Shown: piece after piece, positions 7,264-16,221 of the stretch | Layout: every line of letters starts with the position of its first letter | Numbering within the stretch: position 1 is the stretch's first letter | NCBI RefSeq assembly: GCF_019091085.1 | Contig: NZ_JAGXJY010000001.1 | Location: forward strand, 1 to 64,000 | DNA: 64,000 nucleotides | Reading direction: 5' to 3' | From: Mesorhizobium sp. GbtcB19 | GTDB lineage: Bacteria > Pseudomonadota > Alphaproteobacteria > Rhizobiales > Rhizobiaceae | Position numbers and translations under genes: made by a program | Notes under the pieces: generated by a model | Seen by the model: the letters and a program-made list of their open reading frames with translations, nothing else | The model's database searches: none | What the model was told of the DNA's origin: nothing

Positions 7264-9573
7264 GTGGCGCGCAGGATCTCCGGAAGAAGCCACGGCGATC
7301 CGCGCCACGCCGACACGAGGGCCAAGGTGGTCAAGGACGATTACCGGCCCTCGCGTGACGAGATCCTGCGCTACATCGCCGAAAATCCCGACCGCTCCGG
7401 CAAGCGCGAGATCGCCAAGGCCTTCGCGCTGCGCGGCGAGGACCGCGTCTGGCTGAAGGACCAGTTGCGCGACCTGCAGGACGAGGGTCTGCTCAACAAA
7501 GAGCGGAAGCGTCTCACCCGCGCCGGCGCCGTGCCCCATGTCGCCGTGCTCGACATTTTCGGCCGCGACGACGACGGCGTGCTCCTGGCGCATCCGAGCG
7601 AATATACCGGCAACGGCTCGCCGCCCGTCATCGCCATCCGCATCTCGCGCGGCGCCGGCGGCCCGGCGCCGGGCATCGGCGACCGCGTGCTCGCAAAAAC
7701 CTTCCCGACCGACGATCCGTCGGGCCCCGCCTATACCGGGCGGGTGATGAAGATCTTCGAGAAGCGCAGCGACGCGGTTCTCGGCGTCTTCCGCGTGCTG
7801 AAGGACGGCACGTTCCGCATCGAGCCGGTTGAGCGCCGCCAACCCGAGTTGATCGTCGACAAGGAATTCCAGAACGGCGCCAGGAATGGCGACCTGGTCG
7901 AGGTCGAGCCGGCGCGGGCGTCCCGCTACGGCCTGCCGCGCGCCAAGGTGCTGGCGGTACTGGGCTCGCTGAGTAGCGAGAAGGCGGTCTCGATGATCGC
8001 CATCCACGCCCACGATATTCCCCACGTCTTTCCGGCGGACGTAATCGCCGAAGCCGACGCAGTGAAGCCGGCGACGCTTGATCACCGCGAGGACTGGCGC
8101 GACCTGCCGCTGGTGACCATCGATCCGGCCGACGCCAAAGACCATGATGACGCCGTCTTCGCCACGCCCGACACCGACGAGAAGAATCCCGGCGGCATTG
8201 TGGTCACGGTGGCGATCGCCGATGTCGCCGCCTATGTCCGCTGCGGCACGCCGCTCGACCGCGAGGCGCTGAAGCGCGGCAATTCGGTCTATTTTCCGGA
8301 CCGCGTCGTGCCGATGCTGCCAGAGCGCATCTCGAACGATCTCTGCTCGCTGCGCGAAGGCGAGAACCGGCCCGCGATTGCCGTGCGCATGACCTTTTCC
8401 TCGGAGGGTCGCAAGCTCAGGCATTCGTTCCACCGCGTCATGATGAAGTCGGCGGCCAAGCTCGCCTACCCGCAGGCGCAGGCCGCGATCGACGGCGTCC
8501 CCGACGACAAGACGCGGCCCATCCTCGACAGCGTACTGAGGCCGCTCTGGGATGCCTATGCGGTGCTGAAGCGTGGCCGCGACGCCCGCCAGCCGCTGGA
8601 GCTAGACCTGCCGGAGCGCAAGATCCTACTCAAGGCCGACGGCACGGTCGACCGCGTCGTCGTGCCCGAGCGCCTCGACGCGCATAAGCTCATCGAGGAG
8701 TTCATGATCCAGGCCAATGTCGCGGCCGCCGAGACGTTGGAGGGCAAGAAAGAGCCCCTCGTCTACCGCATCCATGACGCGCCGTCGCTCGCCAAGCAGG
8801 AATCGCTGCGCGATTTCCTGCAAACGCTCAGCCTGTCCCTGGCGCGCGGCGCGCAGATGCGGCCGAGCCAGTTCAACGGCATTCTGGAGCGGGTGCGCGG
8901 CGCCGACAACGAGGCGTTGGTCAACGAGGTGGTGCTGCGCTCGCAGAGCCAGGCCGAATACTCGCCGAAGAACATCGGCCATTTCGGCCTCAACCTCAGG
9001 CGCTACGCGCATTTCACCTCGCCGATCCGGCGCTATGCCGATCTTATCGTGCACCGCGGATTGATCGCGGCGCTCGGTCTCGGGCCAGGCGGCCTGACGC
9101 AAGCCGAGGCGGATCGGCTGGAAGAGGTCGCGGCGCTGATCTCGGCCACGGAACGCCGCGCCATGGCCGCCGAGCGCGATACGGTCGACCGGCTGGTCGC
9201 CGCTTATCTCGCCGAGCGCGTCAACGACACGTTCGACGCGCGCATCTCGGGCGTCACCAAGGCGGGACTTTTTGTCCAATTGCCGCAGTACGGCGCGGAC
9301 GGCTTTATTCCGGTTTCAACTTTGGGCGGCGACTACTACATTTACGACGAAACCGCCCGCTCGCTCTTCGGGGAACGCACAGGCAAGGGCTATCAGCTCG
9401 CCGATCGCGTCGAAGTCCGGCTGGTCGAGGTCGCGCCAATGGCCGGCGCGATGCGTTTCGAGATGCTGACCGACCCGAAGCCCCTGCCCGGCTCGAAGCG
9501 GTCGTTCCATAAGGCCAAAGGCCGCGCCCGCGCCTCGCAATCGCGCGTCGGTCCGCGCGGCAGGAGACGATAA
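7264..9573 (+). CDS. rnr: Ribonuclease R
   Basis: RNase R is a processive 3'-to-5' exoribonuclease that degrades structured RNA. The 769-residue protein uses a GTG start 7 bp after topA. The N-terminal region is a winged-helix/cold-shock portion. The RNB catalytic domain has the acidic cluster TIDPADAKDHDDAVFA that binds the two metal ions, plus 'FTSPIRRYADLIVHRGL', characteristic of RNase II/R. A C-terminal S1 RNA-binding domain ('FDARISGVTKAGLFVQL') is followed by a lysine/arginine-rich tail. Overlap of its stop with the next ATG (TAATG) points to translational coupling. Confidence 0.96.
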   Translation: MARRISGRSHGDPRHADTRAKVVKDDYRPSRDEILRYIAENPDRSGKREIAKAFALRGEDRVWLKDQLRDLQDEGLLNKERKRLTRAGAVPHVAVLDIFGRDDDGVLLAHPSEYTGNGSPPVIAIRISRGAGGPAPGIGDRVLAKTFPTDDPSGPAYTGRVMKIFEKRSDAVLGVFRVLKDGTFRIEPVERRQPELIVDKEFQNGARNGDLVEVEPARASRYGLPRAKVLAVLGSLSSEKAVSMIAIHAHDIPHVFPADVIAEADAVKPATLDHREDWRDLPLVTIDPADAKDHDDAVFATPDTDEKNPGGIVVTVAIADVAAYVRCGTPLDREALKRGNSVYFPDRVVPMLPERISNDLCSLREGENRPAIAVRMTFSSEGRKLRHSFHRVMMKSAAKLAYPQAQAAIDGVPDDKTRPILDSVLRPLWDAYAVLKRGRDARQPLELDLPERKILLKADGTVDRVVVPERLDAHKLIEEFMIQANVAAAETLEGKKEPLVYRIHDAPSLAKQESLRDFLQTLSLSLARGAQMRPSQFNGILERVRGADNEALVNEVVLRSQSQAEYSPKNIGHFGLNLRRYAHFTSPIRRYADLIVHRGLIAALGLGPGGLTQAEADRLEEVAALISATERRAMAAERDTVDRLVAAYLAERVNDTFDARISGVTKAGLFVQLPQYGADGFIPVSTLGGDYYIYDETARSLFGERTGKGYQLADRVEVRLVEVAPMAGAMRFEMLTDPKPLPGSKRSFHKAKGRARASQSRVGPRGRRR

Positions 9574-10016
9574 TGCCAGGCAACTTGCCGGTGGAAGAAC
9601 AGGTTTTTGGCGGCGAGCATCATTCCGGCCGCGTCGCGCGTCCGCTGTGGACGGCGATGAAGCGCGGCTTGCTCGGTCGCTGCCCGCATTGCGGCGAGGG
9701 AAAGCTGTTCAGCGCTTTCGTGAAGCCGGTGGACAAATGCGAGGTCTGCGGCGAAGAGCTGCATCATCACCGCGCGGACGACCTGCCCGCCTATCTGGTC
9801 ATCGTCATTGTCGGCCACATCGTGGTTGGCTCCTTCATGGCAGTGGAGGCGACCACTACGCTGTCGACCTGGCAGCACGCGCTGATCTGGGTGCCGCTGA
9901 CCATTATTCTGGCCGTCGCGTTGCTGCAGCCGGTCAAGGGCGCTGTCATCGGCCTGCAATGGGCGCTTTATATGCACGGCTTCGGCGGCGAGAAGGACGA
10001 GTTCGAGAGCCATTGA
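9573..10016 (+). CDS. DUF983 family membrane protein
   Basis: This 147-residue protein has a short cytoplasmic N-terminal part with a zinc-ribbon-like pair of CxxC motifs (RCPHCGEG and KCEVCGEEL), then the HHHRADDLPAYLVI block, then two transmembrane helices ending at 'MHGFGGEKDEFES'. This is the layout of DUF983, a family common in alphaproteobacteria and without a proven role. Its start overlaps the rnr stop by one base, so it is part of the topA-rnr transcription unit. The metal ligands are intact. Confidence 0.88.
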   Translation: MPGNLPVEEQVFGGEHHSGRVARPLWTAMKRGLLGRCPHCGEGKLFSAFVKPVDKCEVCGEELHHHRADDLPAYLVIVIVGHIVVGSFMAVEATTTLSTWQHALIWVPLTIILAVALLQPVKGAVIGLQWALYMHGFGGEKDEFESH

Positions 10017-10107
10017 TAAGCCGGAATGCATCGCTCTGCGCCCTGGTGCAAAGACCGCGGCGCGCAAGCCACTTTCACATCCGAGAAGTTTCCGCTAGGT
10101 CGAGCGC

Positions 10108-10848
10108 ATGGAACGAATGACCAAGGCGGATGTCGACAAGCTCGATAAAGGCCTGGCCGTACGCAGCGGCCGGGCATTGCGTCCGCGTGATGCCGCGACC
10201 CTCATTCTGCTCGATCGCAAGGACAAGGACGTTCTGGTGCTGATGGGCCGGCGCCATGCCGGCCACGCCTTCATGCCGGGGAAATTCGTCTTTCCGGGCG
10301 GCCGCACCGATCCGGCGGACAGCCGCATTGCCGTCGCCGCCGCCCTGCCCGGCGAAGAAGAGAAAAAGCTGGTCGCGGGTCCTGGCCGCGCGAGCGCGGC
10401 GCGGGCGCGGGCAATTGCCCTGTCGGCGATTCGCGAGACCTATGAGGAGGCCGGCCTGCTGCTCGGCCGCAAAGGCGCCTTCTCGACCGCGAAGCGCGAT
10501 TGGCAAGGCTTCGTCGAGCATGGCGTCGTGCCCTCGCTGGACGTGCTCCGCTTCATCGCCCGCGCCATCACCCCGCCCAATCGCGTGCGCCGCTTCGACA
10601 CCCGCTTCTTCAGCGCCTGGCGGCACGACGTCGCCGTGGAACTGCCAGATGGCGGCCCAACCAACGAGCTGGAAGAACTGGTCTGGCTGCCGCTTTCCGA
10701 TGCCCGCAAGGCCGACATCCCCGACATTACCGGCATGATCCTGGAAGAACTGGAAAGACGGCTTGCCGACGATCCCTTGCTGCGGCCAGGGGGCGCTGTG
10801 CCGTTCTTCCGGCTTGTCCGCAACCGCTTTGTCCGCGAAGTCCTTTAG
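10108..10848 (+). CDS. Nudix hydrolase (NUDT7/NUDT19-like)
   Basis: Nudix enzymes hydrolyse nucleoside diphosphates linked to another moiety. In this 246-residue protein the core of the Nudix box is AAIRETYEEAGLLL-like: 'AIRETYEEAGLLLG' provides the RExxEExG metal-binding helix. The usual upstream Gly and Glu of the box are displaced by an insertion, as in the CoA-diphosphatase-like NUDT7/19 branch. 'HAFMPGKFVFPGGRTDPAD' provides the substrate-side loop. The substrate is not deducible; an acyl-CoA or similar is possible from family resemblance. It lies 91 bp after DUF983, probably in the same operon, and 22 bp before the MFS gene. Confidence 0.87.
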   Translation: MERMTKADVDKLDKGLAVRSGRALRPRDAATLILLDRKDKDVLVLMGRRHAGHAFMPGKFVFPGGRTDPADSRIAVAAALPGEEEKKLVAGPGRASAARARAIALSAIRETYEEAGLLLGRKGAFSTAKRDWQGFVEHGVVPSLDVLRFIARAITPPNRVRRFDTRFFSAWRHDVAVELPDGGPTNELEELVWLPLSDARKADIPDITGMILEELERRLADDPLLRPGGAVPFFRLVRNRFVREVL

Positions 10849-10870
10849 AAAAGCAGAGCATTTTGATCCC

Positions 10871-12046
10871 ATGACGGTCGATACCCAACAACAGGGCGAC
10901 GAACGCGTACACTGGCTGCCAATGATCGCGGCGATCTCCTCGATCAGCGTCGTCGGCATCGCCATCGGCCTCGGCATGCCGCTGCTGAGCGTCATCCTGG
11001 AGACGCGCGGCCACTCGGCCTCGATGATCGGCCTCAACACCGCGGTTGCCGGCCTCGCCTCGATCGCCGGCGCGCCGCTCGCCACGCCGCTTGCCATGCG
11101 TCTCGGCGTCGCCTGGACCATGCTCCTCATGATCTTCCTCGGCGCGCTTGCCTTTGTCGGCTTCCATTTCGCGCCCGATTTCTGGATGTGGTTTCCGCTC
11201 CGCGTCGTGCTGCACATTTCGCTGACGGTGCTGTTCATCCTGTCGGAGTTCTGGATCAGCACCTCCGCGCCACCGCATCGGCGCGGCCTGGTGCTCGGCA
11301 TATACGCCACGGTCCTGTCCCTGGGCTTTGCCGCCGGGCCGTGGCTGTTCGCGCATCTTGGAAGCTCGGGGTTCAGGCCCTTTGGCGTCATCATCGCCCT
11401 GGTGACGCTTGCCGCCATCCCGGTGCTAGCCGCCCGCAATGAGAGCCCGACCATCGTCGCCGACAGCGAGACCAGCCATTTCCTGCGCTATATTTGGCTG
11501 GTGCCGACCGCCACCTTCGCCGTGCTGGTCTTCGGCGCGGTCGAGACCGGCGGCTTCGCGCTGTTCCCGGTCTATGGCAACCGTATCGGCTATTCGGAGG
11601 CCGACGCGGCGCTGCTTCTGACCATGATCGGTCTCGGCAATGTGCTTTTGCAAATCCCGATCGGCATGATCAGCGATCGCGTCTCCGACCGCCGCTATCT
11701 GCTCCTCGTCTGCGCCACGGTCGGGTTGATCGGAACCGCCTTCATGCCGTTCTTCGCCCAGAACTGGCATCTGATGGCGGCGCTTCTGTTCGTCTGGGGC
11801 GGCGTCGTCGCCGCCATGTACACGATCGGCCTTGCCCATCTCGGCTCGCAGCTTTCCGGCCATGAGCTGGCCTCCGCCAACGCCGCCTTCGTGCTTTGCT
11901 ATGGCGTCGGCATGGTGCTGGGTCCACAGGCGATCGGCATCGGCATGGATGCCTTCGGCCCATCCGGTTTCGGCTGGTCGCTGGCGCTCTTCTTCGCCGC
12001 TTACATGCTTCTCGTTCTGGTCAGACTGGTGCGCAAGATTCTCTAG
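10871..12046 (+). CDS. Major facilitator superfamily transporter
   Basis: This 391-residue protein has twelve predicted membrane segments in two halves. The MFS loop motif 'SDRVSDRRY' follows the eighth segment, with a shorter version after the second ('ATPLAMRLG'). The sequence resembles the YcaD/arabinose-efflux-like set of MFS proteins, but no substrate can be read from it. The start at 10871 (MTVDTQQQG) is taken because an earlier in-frame start at 10763 lies inside the Nudix gene. Spacing of 22 bp suggests it is the last gene of the topA-rnr-DUF983-Nudix unit. Confidence 0.88.
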   Translation: MTVDTQQQGDERVHWLPMIAAISSISVVGIAIGLGMPLLSVILETRGHSASMIGLNTAVAGLASIAGAPLATPLAMRLGVAWTMLLMIFLGALAFVGFHFAPDFWMWFPLRVVLHISLTVLFILSEFWISTSAPPHRRGLVLGIYATVLSLGFAAGPWLFAHLGSSGFRPFGVIIALVTLAAIPVLAARNESPTIVADSETSHFLRYIWLVPTATFAVLVFGAVETGGFALFPVYGNRIGYSEADAALLLTMIGLGNVLLQIPIGMISDRVSDRRYLLLVCATVGLIGTAFMPFFAQNWHLMAALLFVWGGVVAAMYTIGLAHLGSQLSGHELASANAAFVLCYGVGMVLGPQAIGIGMDAFGPSGFGWSLALFFAAYMLLVLVRLVRKIL

Positions 12047-12128
12047 GCGAATGTCGGGCATCCTGACATCACCGTGTCAGCAGCCCCCCTGCTATACCCT
12101 GCCTCCAACGCGAGGTAGGAGAATTGCG

Positions 12129-12587
12129 ATGATCGACAGCGGCTTTGAAACCAAATCCCTCAGGATGGAATTGCTTCTGCTCGTCACGTTCCAGGCGCCG
12201 GCCGCCGATGTCGAGCGCATCATGGAGGCCGTGGTGGCGATCACACCGCTGCGCATGGGTAAGTATGACGCCAACGCCTATCAGTCGGCGCAAGGCATCG
12301 AGCGCTACCGGCCTCTGGAAGGCGCTGCCGCAGGCGCTGAGACGGAGTTGCGCCGCCGGCCTGGCACCGTGGAAGTATCGTTCGAGATCGCCGACGACCA
12401 GGCGCTTGCCGCCCGCATCGTCGAGGCGATATTCCAGGCCCATTCCTACCAGGAGCCCGTCATCCGCATCCAACCGCTGCTTGCCAGCCGTTCCAAGGGC
12501 CTTGACGACCGCGCCAATCCGAACCGCTGGTGGAACACGACAGGCGACTGGAAAAAGGTTGCTGCGTCGGAGGCGGAAATCGCATGA
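12129..12587 (+). CDS. Stand-alone YqfO/NIF3 C-terminal-type domain protein
   Basis: This 152-residue protein starts MIDSGFETKSLRMELLLLVT; a GGTAGGAG-like ribosome binding site precedes the ATG. The pattern 'LLLVTFQAPAADVERIMEAV', then a glycine/tyrosine stretch, then 'RPLEGA' and 'AHSYQEPVIRIQPL' matches the ferredoxin-like domain inserted in or following NIF3/YqfO proteins, distantly related to CutA/PII. Rhizobial copies are often mislabelled 'structural toxin RtxA'; nothing here supports a toxin role. The NIF3 metal-binding domain itself is absent. Function is unknown; the domain may bind a small ligand. A hairpin follows the stop. Confidence 0.7.
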   Translation: MIDSGFETKSLRMELLLLVTFQAPAADVERIMEAVVAITPLRMGKYDANAYQSAQGIERYRPLEGAAAGAETELRRRPGTVEVSFEIADDQALAARIVEAIFQAHSYQEPVIRIQPLLASRSKGLDDRANPNRWWNTTGDWKKVAASEAEIA

Positions 12588-12603
12588 TTTCAAGCCACTA
12601 CCT

Positions 12604-12626
12604 GGCCCTGGCGGATCGCCAGGGCC
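12604..12626 (+). terminator. Hairpin after the YqfO-like gene
   Basis: GGCCCTGGCG (12604-12613), loop GAT, CGCCAGGGCC (12617-12626): a perfect 10-bp GC-rich stem 16 nt after the stop at 12587. No U-tract follows. It probably separates this unit from the TIR-WD40 gene downstream. Confidence 0.5.
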
Positions 12627-12848
12627 GCTGAGCGGTCGCCAGCCAGATGGGCGATCACTTGCTGGCGGCAAGATCGGACGACGAATATTCGTATCGGCGC
12701 TTGCCGCCCCCTTCTTGATCGAACGCCTGTAACAGGATAGCAATCGCGACCGGGCCAACCGACGTTCGCTACGATCGATACAGAATTACTGCCGGGGAAT
12801 TACTGGACGCTGTCCGCTTGATATTTGATGGCTGGATCGTGTGGGCAG

Positions 12849-15677
12849 ATGCTCTACAAAGCCTTCATATCCTATAGTCACGCCGCCGATGGCAAGCTGG
12901 CGCCGGCCCTCCAGCGGTCGCTCCATAACATCGCCAAGCCCTGGTATCGGTTGCGTTCGATGCGCGTCTTCCGCGACGAGACCAATCTGGCGGCATCTCC
13001 CGGGCTCTGGTCCAAGATCGAACAGGCCCTGAATCAGGCCGATTACTTCGTCTTCCTTGCTTCACCCACCGCCGTCTCGTCAGGCTGGGTGCAAAAGGAG
13101 GTCGACTGGTGGTTGACCAACCGCTCGTCACAGACTTTCCTGATTGTTCTCACCGACGGCGCCATTCATTGGGACGTCGCCGCTGGGGATTTCGACTGGC
13201 CGTCGACCACGGCGCTGCCGCGATCTGTTGCCAAGGCCTTCGCGGAGGAGCCGCTTTATATTGACATCACTTGGGCCCGCGGCGTCGACCAGCTCTCGCT
13301 CCGCCATTCGCAATTCCGCGCCGCCGTGCTGAACCTTGCCGCAACGCTGCTCGATCGGCCCAAGGACGAACTCGATGGCGACGATGTGCGCCAGCATCGC
13401 CGCACTCGCAGGATAGCCTGGTCGGCAGCCGGAGTGCTGGCGGGCCTACTGGTCATCGCCTCGCTTACCGCCTGGTTCGCGATCCAGCAGGGGCTCGTCG
13501 CCACCTCCCGCTCGCTCGCTGCCAGTTCCGAAGCCGTGCTGCCTACCAATCCCGAGCTTGCCCTTCTGCTCGCGCACGAAGCCCTGCGCTACGCCGATGG
13601 AGACCAGGTCGACTATGCCTTGCGTGAGGCCGTGCTCCACAATCCCGAAACGATCATTCATCATTCTCAAGTGGCAGCCACCTTGACGGCGCGCTTCCTG
13701 GGCGATGACCTCGTGGTCGGTGAGGAGACGGACAAGAACCCTGTCGTGTGGAGCGTGACCACCAAGCAGCGCCGAGGTGCACTTCCCTCCGTTGCCAACA
13801 ACTGGCTTCGCGCATCCAGTGTTGTGTCCGACCAGTCACTCGTTGCAGTCTCCTCGGGAGAAGAGGTCACGCTTTACGATGCGGCGCGCTCGAAGGTTCT
13901 CGCCACGCTGCCGGGACAAGGCGTGCGCATCAGCCATGACGGCAAAGTGCTGACGGTGTGGCACGAGGGCAAGATTCAGCAGTGGGATCTGCCGTCGCTG
14001 CAACAGCACAAGGTGACTGCCGCCCTGCCGGAAGGCTTCTCGGTGCTGGATGTCAGTGCCGACGGCAGCGTCCTGCTGCTGGGGGAGGAGGGCATTCGAT
14101 CGGCCGTGATCATTGCCGAAGCCCTGTCAGGCAAGGTCCTCCTGAAACTGCCCGAGCGCCCGCTGGAAGATGGCAGCGGGCTCACTCCAGACGGCCGCTT
14201 CTTCGTCTCCCAGACACCGGAGGAGACCGTCTTTGAAGTTTGGAACACCTCGACCGGCAAAAAAGTACGGTCGCTGGAGCAACCAAGCTTCGGCCTCGGT
14301 GCGGTGACCTACCTCGCCTTCAGCCCGGACGGTAAGCTGTTCGTGTGCGGCGACCGTTCAGGCGCCATGCACCGATGGAACCTGGAGACGGGCGAATGGC
14401 TCGGCATGGAAGACAGCAGCCATGGCGTCGACATCCGCGCAATAGAGTTCAGTCCTGACGGCAACACCATGCTGTCAGTTGCAGGCGATGGCAGCGCCTT
14501 TCTATGGGACGTGACGACGTGGCGGCGGATTGCAGCTTTGGGCGGTAAGGGCAACGAGGCATGGGATGTGGCATTCGCTCCCGACTCCCGGCATTTCCTC
14601 ACCACCCACCGGGACGGCACGATCCGCATCTGGGACCGTGAGACCTGGTATCCGAGCCTGACATTTTCAGCCGGCCAGGCCGTCGCGGGCGAGGCAGGCC
14701 GGCTTGTCGCGGGCACACGCGAGGACGGCCGGATCGGCCTGTGGAGCACTGAAACCGGTGCTATGACGGGCAGCCTCGACAGGGCGGCCGGCGATATCAA
14801 TGCCATGGCGCTGAACAAAACGGGCGACCTCCTGGCGCTTGCACCGGCCAAGGAACCCGTCGAGCTCTGGAACCTTGCAACCCGCCAGGCAGCGCACCGT
14901 CTCGCGGCTCCTTCCGCCGACGCGACGTCGCTGGCCTTCTCGGACGACGGCAGCCAATTGGCGACGGGGGATCAGGAGGGAAATCTCCGCCTCTGGGGCA
15001 TGCCTGCCGCCAGCATGCGGAACGAGTGGCGACCGGCACAAAGCAGGATCACCAGTATTGCCATCCATCCGGACGGTGTTCGCGCTGCTGTCGCCACGCT
15101 GGAGGATGGTGTTTTCCTGCAGAATCTGAGTACGGGAAAAGTCAATTTCCACGCCGGGCCCAGCGACGATTCCCGCGTCTGGGACGTCACCCTCAGTCCC
15201 GGCGGCGCTTTGCTTCTCGTCAGCAAAGAGAAATCCGCCGAGGTCTGCGATTTCAGCTCGCTAGCCCTGAAGATGGCCCTGACGGGCTACAGCGACGAGG
15301 CAATCTCCGGGGCTTTTAGCCAAAGCGGCAGGTTTCTGCTGTCGGGAAGCGGCAACGGTCCGGCTGACCGGGCCGGTCCGGTCGACGGAAACGCGGCCTA
15401 TCTTTGGGACATGCGCAGTGGCCGCCTTCTCCAGACCTATCTGTCGGCCGGGGATTCCGTCCGCATGGTCTCGTTCGTCGGCGACGAAACCCGCTTCATT
15501 ACCGGCAGCGATGACCGCCTCGTGCGACGCTACGAATGCAAAGCTTGTCTGCCCCTGCCCGAACTCGCAAAGCTGGCCACATCGCGGCTCGGACGAGCGC
15601 TGACGGACCAGGAGCGTAATCAATACCTGCCGCAAAACTCCCTGTTGGCCTGGATAGGCGATCATCTGCCGCGTTAG
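12849..15677 (+). CDS. TIR domain - transmembrane - WD40 beta-propeller protein
   Basis: This 942-residue protein has three parts. Residues 1-170 form a TIR domain: MLYKAFISYSHAAD is the first strand and loop, 'VFRDETNLAAS' the second motif, and 'ASPTAVSSGWVQKEVDWW' holds Glu84, at the position of the catalytic glutamate of TIR NADases. Residues about 189-211 are one hydrophobic membrane helix after a basic stretch (RQHRRTRR). Residues about 280-920 carry many WD40-like blades ('AFSPDGKLFVCGDRSG', 'FSPDGNTMLSVAGDGS', 'IRIWDRETW', 'LRLWGMPA'). In-frame starts at 12825 (TTG) and 12828 lack family resemblance, and no clear ribosome binding site decides. The gene stands alone between the topA-MFS-YqfO run and rpmG. 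A defence or stress-sensing role is plausible for the architecture but unproven. Confidence 0.85.
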   Translation: MLYKAFISYSHAADGKLAPALQRSLHNIAKPWYRLRSMRVFRDETNLAASPGLWSKIEQALNQADYFVFLASPTAVSSGWVQKEVDWWLTNRSSQTFLIVLTDGAIHWDVAAGDFDWPSTTALPRSVAKAFAEEPLYIDITWARGVDQLSLRHSQFRAAVLNLAATLLDRPKDELDGDDVRQHRRTRRIAWSAAGVLAGLLVIASLTAWFAIQQGLVATSRSLAASSEAVLPTNPELALLLAHEALRYADGDQVDYALREAVLHNPETIIHHSQVAATLTARFLGDDLVVGEETDKNPVVWSVTTKQRRGALPSVANNWLRASSVVSDQSLVAVSSGEEVTLYDAARSKVLATLPGQGVRISHDGKVLTVWHEGKIQQWDLPSLQQHKVTAALPEGFSVLDVSADGSVLLLGEEGIRSAVIIAEALSGKVLLKLPERPLEDGSGLTPDGRFFVSQTPEETVFEVWNTSTGKKVRSLEQPSFGLGAVTYLAFSPDGKLFVCGDRSGAMHRWNLETGEWLGMEDSSHGVDIRAIEFSPDGNTMLSVAGDGSAFLWDVTTWRRIAALGGKGNEAWDVAFAPDSRHFLTTHRDGTIRIWDRETWYPSLTFSAGQAVAGEAGRLVAGTREDGRIGLWSTETGAMTGSLDRAAGDINAMALNKTGDLLALAPAKEPVELWNLATRQAAHRLAAPSADATSLAFSDDGSQLATGDQEGNLRLWGMPAASMRNEWRPAQSRITSIAIHPDGVRAAVATLEDGVFLQNLSTGKVNFHAGPSDDSRVWDVTLSPGGALLLVSKEKSAEVCDFSSLALKMALTGYSDEAISGAFSQSGRFLLSGSGNGPADRAGPVDGNAAYLWDMRSGRLLQTYLSAGDSVRMVSFVGDETRFITGSDDRLVRRYECKACLPLPELAKLATSRLGRALTDQERNQYLPQNSLLAWIGDHLPR

Positions 15678-16005
15678 GTCCCGGATCGAGGCACGCTTTC
15701 TGCGCACGGCGGGTTCGCTGCCTGCCGCGGGGCGGACGGGCCGGAAAATTCCGGCTGATCCGCTGTGGAACGATCCGAAAACGCCTGCTCGTCGACCCGT
15801 AAGCGGCGGAGGTTTCCGCCCTCGCTCGTTGTCGGGGGGAGCTCGAGCAGACAAGATAGCGGACCTCTTCTTGCTGCCGGGTGGTCGGACACGGGCTTGA
15901 CTTTCCGGGCGCGTTCTTTATGTGTCGCGCCAAGTTTCCCGCGTCCGGGCGTTTTCCCCCGTGCTCCAGCGGCCAAAACTCCACGAACATTAACGGACGA
16001 AAATC
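15678..16005. other. Intergenic region between the TIR-WD40 gene and rpmG
   Basis: No gene is supported. A short palindromic stretch GCCGGAAAATTCCGGC (15740-15755) lies 60 bp after the TIR-WD40 stop and could be a weak terminator. The right half should hold the rpmG promoter. Confidence 0.5.
15897..15924 (+). promoter_or_regulatory. Possible sigma-70-type promoter of rpmG
   Basis: TTGACT (15897-15902) followed after 16 nt by TATGTG (15919-15924) fits a rhizobial housekeeping promoter with a good -35 and a poor -10. It lies about 80 bp upstream of the rpmG start. Read by eye only. Confidence 0.35.
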
Positions 16006-16173
16006 ATGGCCAAAGCCGCAAACATCAAGATCAAGCTTCTGTCGACCGCCGACACCGGGTTCTTCTACGTGACCAGCAAGAACAGCCGTACCAAGACGGA
16101 CAAGCTCTCGTTCCGCAAGTACGATCCGGTTGCCAAGAAGCACGTCGAGTTCAAGGAAACCAAGATCAAGTAA
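16006..16173 (+). CDS. rpmG: 50S ribosomal protein L33
   Basis: This 55-residue protein starts [20 protein letters not shown] and continues with '[14 protein letters not shown]' and '[18 protein letters not shown]', the complete bacterial L33 pattern. It lacks the CxxC zinc-binding pairs found in some L33 forms, as is usual in alphaproteobacteria. The gene is monocistronic: about 330 bp of non-coding sequence lies before it and a strong terminator starts 21 nt after the stop. Confidence 0.97.
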   Translation: MAKAANIKIKLLSTADTGFFYVTSKNSRTKTDKLSFRKYDPVAKKHVEFKETKIK

Positions 16174-16193
16174 TCTGGTTATCCCGAGAAATC

Positions 16194-16221
16194 AAAACGC
16201 CGCCCTCCGGGCGGCGTTTTT
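16194..16221 (+). terminator. Rho-independent terminator of rpmG
   Basis: The stem is AAAACGCCGCCC (16194-16205), loop TCC, GGGCGGCGTTTT (16209-16220), with a run of T following. The perfect GC-rich stem and T-tract make this a textbook intrinsic terminator. The A-run on the left means it may also work for leftward transcripts. Confidence 0.93.

Noticed and set aside
6868..8433. 521-codon leftward frame antisense to the end of topA and start of rnr
   Set aside because: RNase R and topoisomerase I motifs occupy the plus strand; the leftward product is Arg/His-rich and unrelated to any family.
12129..12587. Toxin (RtxA) label for the YqfO-like gene
   Set aside because: The 152-residue sequence has no toxin repeats or export signal; the label is a database artefact.
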